This document shows positions 47,164 to 55,644 of a DNA stretch of 64,000 nucleotides, piece after piece. The notes beneath the pieces were generated by a model that was given only the letters and a program-made list of their open reading frames with translations, was not told where the DNA came from and made no database searches. The stretch's first letter is position 1; each line of letters opens with the position of its first letter. Source of the DNA: DATFYM01 sp035315065 (GTDB taxonomy: Bacteria; Acidobacteriota; Terriglobia; UBA7540). The stretch lies in contig DATFYM010000105.1 in the NCBI GenBank assembly GCA_035315065.1, positions 15,335 through 79,334 on the forward strand, given 5' to 3'. Both the position numbers and the translations under genes were made by a program.

Positions 47164-48942
47164 CCTGGGGAACAATCCGGGCACGATGCCCACGCCTTCC
47201 TTTACGGTGATGATCTGGTTGATGGGGACACTAGCCAACTTGTCGACGGTCCCACTCGGCCACGTGATTTCCAGCGATTCAATCGTCTTCCGCTTCCCCA
47301 GTCCGAAGTGGATGCGCGGGTCGCTGGCGGACATGTAGCTCGTGCCGCCCTTGGCCTGATCGAACTCGGTGAACCCTTCCGACACCAGCTTGAGGCTGGC
47401 GCCGATGCCGTCGCGGTTGGACTTGACCCCGATCAGCCTCACCGTCAGCCAGTTGTTGGCGTTGCCGCCGTCGTTGCGCAGTAGTTCCGGGGCATCGCCG
47501 CGGTTGTTAACAAGGATGTCGATATCGCCGTCGTTGTCGAAGTCGGCGGTGGCGAGCCCTCGCCCGACCGTCGGCTTCATGAAGTCGGGGCCGAGTAGCT
47601 CGGAGACCTTGTCGAACTTTCCCTCTCCCAGGTTGCGGAACATCAGCTTTGGCTCCGGGTAGGTCTCCTCAGTGTGATAAAGCTTGATGTTATCCAACAT
47701 GGATCCATTGGCCTGAAGGATGTCCCTCCAACCATCGTTATCGTAGTCCAAGAACTTGGCTGACACCCCGCTCAGAAAGATCGCCTTGTTGCCGATGCCG
47801 GAGGAGAAGGTGATGTCGTCGAAGGTCTCGTCGTGGTTGTTCCGGTAAAGGCGGTTGAGCTCAAAATCGAGGTGAGTCACGTACAGGTCCATCCAGCCGT
47901 CGCCATCGATGTCGGCGGCATCGATGCCCATGCCGGCCTCGTACTTCCCGTCCTCGCTGGCAGCCACGCCGGAGTTGAAGGAGACGTCCTTGAAAGTGCC
48001 GTCGTGATTGTTGATGAAGAGAAAATTCGGCCAGGTATCGTTGGCGATGGCGATGTCGGTCCAGCCGTCGTTGTTGAAGTCGGCCAGGACCACGCCCATG
48101 CCTTTGGCTTCCGGTTTGCTCACGCCGGACTTGTCGCTAACGTCGGTAAACGTGCCATCGTGGTTGTTGTGGTAGAGCTTGATATGCTGGCCCCGGTAGT
48201 TGTCGGGATGGCAGTAAGCGCGATACCCGGGGCGATGCTCGCCGCACCAGATGTTGGTCTGTGGCGTCCACTCGATGTAGTTGCAAATCACCAGGTCCAG
48301 GTAACCGTCCTTATCGTAATCGAACCAGCCCGCGCTCGTGGACCAGCCACCCTTGTCGGCCACGCCGGCTTTTTCGGTGACGTCGGTAAACGTGCCGTTG
48401 CCGTTGTTGTGGTAGAGGATGGCGTGGCCGTAGCCCGTGACCAGCATATCGGGGTAGCCGTCGTTATCGTAGTCGCCCACCGCCACTCCCTGCCCGTAGA
48501 AACCCTCGTTGCCCACGCCCGCCTTCTCCGTGACGTCGGTAAACGTGCCGTCGCCGTTGTTGTGGTAGAGCGCCGAGCGCAGCGGATGCGCCGGCTTGTA
48601 GGCGTCCGTGGGCCCCGACTGCACCAAGTAGAGGTCCATGAGACCGTCCTGGTCGTAATCGATCCAGCCGGCGCCGGTCCCCATCGTCTCCAGGTAATAC
48701 TTCTGCTCGGTGGCGGTGGCATCCTGAACGAACGTGATTCCGGCGGCCTTGGCAATGTCGGTGTACGTGACCTTAATGTCGATGGGCGGCTGGGCCGGAT
48801 CGGCCTGCACACGATGCAGGGCCAGGCCTCCTGCGGCCGCCACGGCTCCCAGCACGAGCGTTACCACCAGGCGCCGGCCACCGAAGCGTCTTTGACCCCG
48901 GTTCCGACTCCAGTTCCCTAGAAGTTTCTTTCCCAGATCCAA
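47143..48942 (-). CDS. CRTAC1 family protein (FG-GAP/VCBS repeats plus ASPIC/UnbV domain)
   Basis: 599 residues from TTG 48942 with GGAGG upstream. One N-terminal membrane anchor or signal (RRLVVTLVLGAVAAAGGLAL), then about seven FG-GAP beta-propeller repeats with calcium-type loops (DYDNDGYPDML, DYDKDGYLDLVI, DFNNDGWTDIAI, DIDGDGWMDLYV, DFDNDGDIDILV) and a C-terminal ASPIC/UnbV domain (NWLTVRLIGVKSNRDGIGA, HFGLGKRKTIESLEITWPSG). Secreted or envelope-anchored; ligand unknown. The C-terminal few residues derive from a heptamer array. Confidence 0.92.
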   Translation of the reverse strand: MDLGKKLLGNWSRNRGQRRFGGRRLVVTLVLGAVAAAGGLALHRVQADPAQPPIDIKVTYTDIAKAAGITFVQDATATEQKYYLETMGTGAGWIDYDQDGLMDLYLVQSGPTDAYKPAHPLRSALYHNNGDGTFTDVTEKAGVGNEGFYGQGVAVGDYDNDGYPDMLVTGYGHAILYHNNGNGTFTDVTEKAGVADKGGWSTSAGWFDYDKDGYLDLVICNYIEWTPQTNIWCGEHRPGYRAYCHPDNYRGQHIKLYHNNHDGTFTDVSDKSGVSKPEAKGMGVVLADFNNDGWTDIAIANDTWPNFLFINNHDGTFKDVSFNSGVAASEDGKYEAGMGIDAADIDGDGWMDLYVTHLDFELNRLYRNNHDETFDDITFSSGIGNKAIFLSGVSAKFLDYDNDGWRDILQANGSMLDNIKLYHTEETYPEPKLMFRNLGEGKFDKVSELLGPDFMKPTVGRGLATADFDNDGDIDILVNNRGDAPELLRNDGGNANNWLTVRLIGVKSNRDGIGASLKLVSEGFTEFDQAKGGTSYMSASDPRIHFGLGKRKTIESLEITWPSGTVDKLASVPINQIITVKEGVGIVPGLFPRVVDGRR

Positions 48943-49040
48943 TCGACCTCCGTCGCATCGCAGCAGGAGCAGCCCCCTTGTTGGGTCGCGTCTACTCTCC
49001 GCCTGCTTTCACCATACCGCAAATAGGGCCGTCATCCACA

Positions 49041-49085
49041 TCGAAATTCGAAGTTCGAAACTCGAAACTTGAAACTCGAAACTCG
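49041..49085. repeat. CGAAACT heptamer repeat
   Basis: CGAAATT, CGAAGTT, CGAAACT, CGAAACT, TGAAACT, CGAAACT: six adjacent 7-nt units with only small changes, upstream of the CRTAC1 gene. The cleanest direct heptamer array of the window. Confidence 0.8.
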
Positions 49086-49969
49086 TGAAGACCGATTCCT
49101 TATCTACCATTCACCACGACCCTCTAACCTGTTCCCCGTGCCCTGTACGCCTTCTCCAGTTCGTTCGCCAAATCAGCAATCGGGCTGTTCGCGCATTCCT
49201 CCATGCCAATGAAAATAAAAAAGATTTCGGCTTTGTGGAAAGCTGTCCTCCGGTCTATTTCCGATGGCCTTGACCCCCTCCAGCCGATGGCGCCCAATTT
49301 CGTGCCAGAGAAGATTCGCGCCATCGGGGCGAGTTGTCGAAAATCGGGCCTAGAATCCTGGTAAGCCTCTGATGCATTTGCATTTGTTCGCCGTGGCTTT
49401 GGTTTTTCCATCTTCCGTCTATCTTAATGATATAAAATAGCTTAAACTTTATGGCTTTGCTTGGCTTCGCTATGCCTCAGCGGGATCAAAACGACCGTAA
49501 GCGATTAGAGAAAAGGGAGATGGTCTCTGTGGCTTCGTTTATTCATTCTAACCTATCCCTTGACCGTAAAGGGGCTGACCCCATGGCTTCGTTTTGTCTT
49601 CTTTTCAGCCCTTGACCCTCACCCAGATTGAATCTCAAGCCTTGGATGCTATCCTTTCATGTGTCGTCGTGGCGCCCCAGAGCAGAGCCCTTTGCTCTGC
49701 CTCCTTGCTTTCCGGTCTAGCCCCGAAAGCTGGCTGTTTCTAGGCTACCATGTCGGAGGGAAAAGTCAAGCAAAAAGTTGGTGGCGGGTCAATTTCGATC
49801 TCCTGCCTGGATCGCCTTGAAACTTTTGCAGTTAAAGGAGTTGTTTAGGTGATTATGCCCGTATAGCACCAAAGTGCTATATGCGCATAGCACCTTTGGG
49901 CCATTGACGTTTTTTGGGGAGTACTGCTACTGTGTCCCGCTGGGCGTACCATAGTCGGGAAAAGTTTAG
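49086..49969. other. long non-coding stretch before the giant genes
   Basis: No convincing gene in about 880 nt; a 95-codon minus-strand frame (49124-49411) has no family features. AT content is higher than in the surroundings. Phrases such as GGCTTCGTTT, GACCGTAAAGGGGCTGACCCC and CCCTTGACC recur. At 49863-49905 two hairpin-like ATAGCACxAAAGTGCTAT segments suggest an operator or structured leader for the gene at 50090. Confidence 0.5.
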
Positions 49970-50089
49970 AGAGTGCGGCGGGGATCATTTTGCCCGTTTA
50001 TCCAGATCACAGAAGCACACGGTGTTGTCGGGCGCTGGGAGAAGCCGCGCTCGATTCAGCCTACCCTGTAAGGCCTACAGGAGGGTGTC
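49970..50089 (+). promoter_or_regulatory. duplicated leader of the giant secreted-protein genes (copy 1)
   Basis: About 110 nt before ATG 50090 are nearly the same as 55535-55644 before the second giant gene: GTGCGGCG, ATTTTGCCC, CCAGATCACAGAAGCACACG, GTGTTGTCGGGCGC, AAGCCGCGCTCGATTC, CCTACCCTGTAAGGCCTAC. Paired segments (GTAAGGCCTAC/GTAGGC-like) suggest RNA structure close to the ribosome site. It is either a regulatory leader or simply part of the gene duplication. Confidence 0.6.
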
Positions 50090-53000
50090 ATGACCAAGCC
50101 GAATTCCGGAGGTGCTGAGATGTTGCTAGTTTCAATCGTTAATCGTAAATCCGCGAGCGGCCATGCCGGGCGCGGGCGAGTTGCGAGCCCGCGAGTCTGG
50201 AAATGGGCGGGGACGCTGCTGGCGATCGCGTTTCTGGTGTCCATTGGCGCCGGCGTCGCGCGCGCCCAATGCGGCACCGGCGTCAACATTATTAACTGGA
50301 TCAACGGCGACGGAACCTCGGTGTGGAGCGACCCAGTTAACTGGGACCTCGGCTGCGCACCCGCCAACGGGTTAGGCAACTATTTCGATGTGAACCTGGG
50401 GTTCAACAACGGCACCATCGTGTTCGATAACGGGCCCACAACCATTGACACGCTGGCGCTTGGCACGATGACGACGCTAAGCGATGGGGGCGTCTCCCAA
50501 CAACTCACCATTGGCGACTCCACAGCCCCGGGCGGGGACACCATCGGCGTGCTCAACAACGCCGGCAGCATCTTCTGGGGCCCCGGCAGCACCCTGACGA
50601 TCGATATCACGGGCGCGGGCGCGAGCGCCAACATCTTTCAGACCAATTCCGGCAACATCGTCTTGGACGGGGGCAAGTTGGCGCTTCAGGACAGTGGCAA
50701 CAGGAGCGCCTTCACCTTTTCGGGCGGCGGCACCATAACCTTGTCGAATAATGGTTCGATCGTGGGCGTTACGGGCGACGAGCAGATGGTCAACGGAACT
50801 GGGATCGGTGACCAACTGATTCAAGGCGGCGGGCTCATTAACCTGGACCTGATCAACAACGACACGGTGCTCGCGAATAACGGCACCCTGACCCTGAAGC
50901 CGACCGGGATGTCCGCCAATCCTGGCATCGCCAACAATGGCCAAATGACGGTGGCGAGCGGTAATATCATGGTCTGGGATACCACCCAGTACCAGGGAAC
51001 TGGCCTTAACGCTCCTGGCTCGGCGTTCAACAACTCCGGCACCGGCACCGTGACGGTGCAAGACGGCGGACAGATGACGTGGCTGGGCGCGTCCCACGCC
51101 ACGTCGTATTTCACCAATGATGGCACCATTAACATAGGCACAGGCACCACTAGCGCAAGCCTGCTGCTCTCCGGAAGCAACGCCACCTTCGATGTCGGAC
51201 CGTATTACAACACCAATGGGTACATTAATCTTGTGAGCGCCTTCCCTAACAGCTCCACAATCACGGGAGCTACTGGCACGGAACTGCTGATCAACGACGT
51301 TGGCAACGTCATCACCTCGAGCGGGACGACGACCTCGTTCATCTACAACCTTGACTTGACCAACAACGGCACGGTGATCGCCAACGCTGGGTTGGCGATA
51401 GACCCGAGCGGGCTCTCCAGCTCTCCCGGCGTCACCAATTATGGCACCATGCAGGACAACAGCGTGATGTACTGGGGCGCCAGCGCTTACCCGGGCAGTT
51501 CGCTTTCCACGCCGTCTTTCAACAACCAAGGCACGGTGACGGTGAGCGATGGCGCAACTCTGGTGTTGGAGGCGGAGTTCGGCCCTAACCAGAAGGCCTG
51601 GTTCAACAACGACGGTAGCATCACGCTGGGCAACCTCTCGAACCTGGAGTTGTACGGCAACGGCTCATCCTCCTCCACCTTCGATCTGGGAAGCCTCAGC
51701 GGCCTGGGTTCGCTGACGCTCAACTCCTCCGCGATACTCGGGGGTCAGGGCAACGAGCTGTTCATTAACGACACCGGGCACACCATCATCGCCGACGGAT
51801 TCTCGTCTATCTACAACCTCGACTTCATCAATAATGGCACGGTGACCGTGAACGACTTCTTGGACATAAGCCCCCTTGGGAACTCCTCCATGCCCGGCGT
51901 CACCAATTCCAGCACCGGCGTGATGAATGTGGGGGCCAGCGCCAGCCTGATTTGGGCTGCCAACAGTGGTTATGCGGGGACTTCGCTTTCCGCGCCCGCG
52001 TTCAACAACCAAGGCATGGTGAACGTGGCTGATGGTGGAACTCTGTACTTGCAGGCCACTAATGGCCAGAAGGCCTTTTTCAATAACGACGGTACCATTA
52101 ACGTGGGCACTACCTTCGGCGCGAACCTGAAGGTGGTCGGCGACGGCTCCACCTTCGATCTGGGAAGCAACGCAGGCGGGGGAGTTGTCAACCTCTACGG
52201 GAACTCGGCTATCTTCGGGAATTACGGCACGGAAACATTGATTAACGACAGCAACCATTACATTACGGACTACGGATCCAGCACGATCAGCGCCTTGGCC
52301 CTCATCAACAACGGAATTATTTCCAGCCAAGGCGGCGGCACCACCACCATCGAGTCCGACGGGAACAACAACATCACCAACGGCGTGTCTGGGGCCATGA
52401 ACATTTACAGCGGTTCGACGCTGAATTGGGAGACCAACAACAACATCGGAACGTCGTTTTTCAACTACGGCACCGTCAACGTCAACGGCGGCGGCACGCT
52501 GGAGTGGTCCACCGGCCCGTCATTTTCGGGAAGCACCGTTCTCATTTCGAACGACGGTACCATTAACATCGATCCCCTCTTCGCGCCTGGCACGCTCCTA
52601 CTGAGCGGCAACGGCATCACCTTCGACGTCTTCAGCGGCGGCGGCACCGGCAACATTTACTTGGGGGTGGGCGGCGGCTTCGGGAGTTCGATCCAGGGCG
52701 CCACCGGCGGCGAGCTTCTCATCAACGACACCGGAAACACCATCACTGGGGAGGCGGGCGCGGCCTCGTTCATCTACAACCTCGACTTTACCAATAAGGG
52801 CACAGTGGTTGCCAACGGTGCTTTGGACATACAGCCGACTGGGCTCTCGGTCTCGCCTGGTGTCACCAACCTTGGCACCATGCAGGTTAACGGCAACAGC
52901 ACACTGTACTGGGATGCTACGGTTTACACGGGCACTTCGCTTTCGTCGCCCGCGTTCAACAACCAGGGCACGGTGACGGTGAATGACAACGGCTTCCTCG

Positions 53001-55408
53001 AGCTGCAAACTCCCGTCAACGGGGAGGCCTTTTTCAATAACAATGGCACCATTACCGTGGGCAGCGCCAGCGGCGCGGCCTTGGTGTTGGCTGGCGCCGG
53101 CGGAACCTTCGATCTGGGTGGAACGGGTTCGGTGACACTCAACAACTCCGTGATCTTCGGGTTTAACGGCAGCGAGTTGCTGATCAACGACACCGGCCAC
53201 ACGATCTACGCTAACGGTTCCTCATACATCTACAGCCTCGACTTTGTCAATAACGGCTTGGTGGACGTGACCATGGGGAACTCCTTGGACGTACGCCCGA
53301 GCGGGGGTTCGTCCAGCCCTGGCGTCATCAACGCCAGCGGCGGCGAGATGCGGGTGGAGACCGGCGCCGTGTTGCTGTGGGATACCACTAACGGCTTCGG
53401 GGGAATTGGTTATCTGGGAACTTCACCTGCCGCGCCCGCTTTCAACAACCAGGGCACGGTGACGGTGAATGACGGTGGATATTTGGAATTGCTGGCCCCT
53501 AATGGCACGACGGCCTACTTCAACAACGACGGCAACATTAACCTCCTAAACCTCGGGCACACCATAGCCACCAGCGCGAACCTGGAGTTGGTCGGCGCCG
53601 GCTCAACTTTCGAGTTGGGTGGCACGGGTACGGTGACGCTCAACCAAACCTATCTGTTCGGATTTACCGGCACTGAGACTCTCGTCAACGGCGCGGGCCA
53701 AACCATCGTCGCTAACGGGTCGTCGCCCGACTCGTTCATCTTCTCCCTCAACTTCACCAACAACGGCATGGTAACCGTCAACGGTAGTTTGGTCATACAG
53801 CCGGGGGTCAACGCCTCTACGGGTGTCATCAATAACGGCGCCATGCAGGTCAATGGCACGGGCATACTGTATTGGGATACCACCAACGGCTTTGGGGGAG
53901 TTGGTGATCTGGGGACTTCGCTTTCCGCGCCCGCGTTCAACAACCAGGGCACGGTGACGGTGAGTGATGGTGGGTTTCTGACATTGATCGCTCCGGCGTC
54001 GGCGAAGGCCTATTTCAACAACGACGGCAACATTACCGTGGGCAGCAGCACCGGCGCGGCCTTGGCGTTGGACGGCGCCGGCTCAACCTTCGATCTGGGA
54101 AGCGTCAAAGGCACGGGTTCGGTGACGCTTAACAACTCCACCATCTACGGGTATGACAGCACTCAGATTCTTGTCAACGACACCGGCCACACCATTCAGG
54201 GGCAGGGTGCCATCGAAGACCTGACGTTGGTCAACAACGGCACCATCGACGCCGGCAGCATCGGAGGCGTCCCGACCGCCAACCCACTCGTCACTTCCGT
54301 CAACAGCTTTACCAACAACGGAACGGTGAATGTGGACGGCGGGGGGCTGATGGTGAACGGCGGGATGACCAACAACGAGACCGTCAACGTTGACACCTCC
54401 ATGACAGTGACGGGTACGCTCGCCAACGGCGGAAACGTCACTCTGACGCAACCGGGCGCCAGCCTGACCGCTGACCTGACGAACTCGGGAAGCATCGCGC
54501 TGAACAGCAACAACCAGACATTGATGGACACGGGCGACTTCAACAATAGCAGCGGCGGCTCTCTCAGCCTGACGGCGGCTTCGGACCAAGTCACCGTGGC
54601 GGGCAACTTCAACAACAATGCGGGCGCTTCGGTGACTATGAGCGGCACCAAAGGCAGCCTGGCGGCCGCCGTTGCGTTTATTAACGGGGGTACGGTGACT
54701 CTCTCCGGCGTGGGCGACACGCTGAGCGCGGCGTCATTCACCAACACCGGGAACGTATCCATCGGCCAAGGGCAGTTTGGCGGGCCCACCGAAACTTTGA
54801 CCGTTGGCGCCGCCGGCGCTTATATCCAGACCGCCGGCAGCACTACAGCGAACGGCACGCTGACAGCGGGCAGTGTTAGCATTCAGGCTGGCTCGCTGTT
54901 GGGCGCTGGCACGGTCAATGCGCTTAACAATGGAACCGTCAACAACAGCGGAGGGAAGGTCGAGCCGGCGTCTGCCGCCGGGATTCCCGGTACCCTGACC
55001 ATCAACGGAAATTACAAGCAGGGAGCCGGTGGAACGCTAACCATCGACTTGGGCGGGATCGCCCCCGGGCAGTTCAGCGTCCTGAACGTCAGCGGCAACG
55101 CGGCGCTGGATGGCACGGTGGACTTCACGGCTGTTAACGGGTTCACGCCCGACCCGGGGGATGACTTCACATTCTTGTTCTTCGGCACCAAGTCGAACAA
55201 CTTCGCCAGCATGGATTTCACCAACTGGAGTTGCCCGGCCAACAACACGTGCATGGATGTCTTCGGGCCGAACAGCTTGACTCTGGAGATCACCCCGGTT
55301 AACGCTTCCCCGACTCCGGAACCCTCCGCCTGGTTGATGCTGGGCACGGCGCTACTGGCGCTGGCGGCCCACGGTATGATGCAGCGTCGCCGTGCGCAGC
55401 GGGCGTAA
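50090..55408 (+). CDS. giant secreted repeat protein with PEP-CTERM sorting signal
   Basis: 1772 residues from ATG 50090 with AGGAGGG upstream. After a repeat-derived leader (SIVNRKS) comes a signal peptide (WAGTLLAIAFLVSIGAGVARAQ). The body is Asn/Gly/Thr-rich beta-helix-like sequence with degenerate units of about 160-170 residues, each with FNNQGTVTV, FNNDGTI, GSTFDLG, GTELLINDTGHTI, LDFTNNGTV and LYWDTT. At least seven units can be followed. The C-terminus ends in TPEPSAWLMLGTALLALAA plus an Arg-rich tail, a PEP-CTERM motif that directs processing by exosortase. Probably an extracellular matrix or adhesin-like surface protein. The exosortase gene is not in this window. Confidence 0.9.
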   Translation: MTKPNSGGAEMLLVSIVNRKSASGHAGRGRVASPRVWKWAGTLLAIAFLVSIGAGVARAQCGTGVNIINWINGDGTSVWSDPVNWDLGCAPANGLGNYFDVNLGFNNGTIVFDNGPTTIDTLALGTMTTLSDGGVSQQLTIGDSTAPGGDTIGVLNNAGSIFWGPGSTLTIDITGAGASANIFQTNSGNIVLDGGKLALQDSGNRSAFTFSGGGTITLSNNGSIVGVTGDEQMVNGTGIGDQLIQGGGLINLDLINNDTVLANNGTLTLKPTGMSANPGIANNGQMTVASGNIMVWDTTQYQGTGLNAPGSAFNNSGTGTVTVQDGGQMTWLGASHATSYFTNDGTINIGTGTTSASLLLSGSNATFDVGPYYNTNGYINLVSAFPNSSTITGATGTELLINDVGNVITSSGTTTSFIYNLDLTNNGTVIANAGLAIDPSGLSSSPGVTNYGTMQDNSVMYWGASAYPGSSLSTPSFNNQGTVTVSDGATLVLEAEFGPNQKAWFNNDGSITLGNLSNLELYGNGSSSSTFDLGSLSGLGSLTLNSSAILGGQGNELFINDTGHTIIADGFSSIYNLDFINNGTVTVNDFLDISPLGNSSMPGVTNSSTGVMNVGASASLIWAANSGYAGTSLSAPAFNNQGMVNVADGGTLYLQATNGQKAFFNNDGTINVGTTFGANLKVVGDGSTFDLGSNAGGGVVNLYGNSAIFGNYGTETLINDSNHYITDYGSSTISALALINNGIISSQGGGTTTIESDGNNNITNGVSGAMNIYSGSTLNWETNNNIGTSFFNYGTVNVNGGGTLEWSTGPSFSGSTVLISNDGTINIDPLFAPGTLLLSGNGITFDVFSGGGTGNIYLGVGGGFGSSIQGATGGELLINDTGNTITGEAGAASFIYNLDFTNKGTVVANGALDIQPTGLSVSPGVTNLGTMQVNGNSTLYWDATVYTGTSLSSPAFNNQGTVTVNDNGFLELQTPVNGEAFFNNNGTITVGSASGAALVLAGAGGTFDLGGTGSVTLNNSVIFGFNGSELLINDTGHTIYANGSSYIYSLDFVNNGLVDVTMGNSLDVRPSGGSSSPGVINASGGEMRVETGAVLLWDTTNGFGGIGYLGTSPAAPAFNNQGTVTVNDGGYLELLAPNGTTAYFNNDGNINLLNLGHTIATSANLELVGAGSTFELGGTGTVTLNQTYLFGFTGTETLVNGAGQTIVANGSSPDSFIFSLNFTNNGMVTVNGSLVIQPGVNASTGVINNGAMQVNGTGILYWDTTNGFGGVGDLGTSLSAPAFNNQGTVTVSDGGFLTLIAPASAKAYFNNDGNITVGSSTGAALALDGAGSTFDLGSVKGTGSVTLNNSTIYGYDSTQILVNDTGHTIQGQGAIEDLTLVNNGTIDAGSIGGVPTANPLVTSVNSFTNNGTVNVDGGGLMVNGGMTNNETVNVDTSMTVTGTLANGGNVTLTQPGASLTADLTNSGSIALNSNNQTLMDTGDFNNSSGGSLSLTAASDQVTVAGNFNNNAGASVTMSGTKGSLAAAVAFINGGTVTLSGVGDTLSAASFTNTGNVSIGQGQFGGPTETLTVGAAGAYIQTAGSTTANGTLTAGSVSIQAGSLLGAGTVNALNNGTVNNSGGKVEPASAAGIPGTLTINGNYKQGAGGTLTIDLGGIAPGQFSVLNVSGNAALDGTVDFTAVNGFTPDPGDDFTFLFFGTKSNNFASMDFTNWSCPANNTCMDVFGPNSLTLEITPVNASPTPEPSAWLMLGTALLALAAHGMMQRRRAQRA

Positions 55409-55534
55409 GCGACGGCCACCACGAATTGCTAGTCTCTACCCGAGGGGCGCATCCTACGGTGCCCCTCCTGATTCTTCAGCGCATTCGTTCACACTTTGGA
55501 GGGGTGCGCGACATGAGAGTGGGTTAGCCCGGAT

Positions 55535-55644
55535 AGTGCGGCGATTATTTTGCCCTCCAGATCACAGAAGCACACGGTGTTGTCGGGCGCCGGGACAAGC
55601 CGCGCTCGATTCTGCCTACCCTGTAAGGCCTACGGGAGCGTGTC
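55535..55644 (+). promoter_or_regulatory. duplicated leader (copy 2)
   Basis: Matches 49970-50089 with few changes, while the coding sequences downstream diverge after the signal peptide. The upstream gene's stop is only 127 nt before, so this leader is the only place for a separate promoter. Confidence 0.55.

Noticed and set aside
49124..49411. 95-codon minus-strand frame
   Set aside because: Weak ribosome site, no family features, located in a degenerate non-coding stretch.
49970..50089. Cyclic-di-GMP (GEMM) riboswitch in the giant-gene leader
   Set aside because: Conserved GEMM core and tetraloop-receptor segments are not present in either leader copy.
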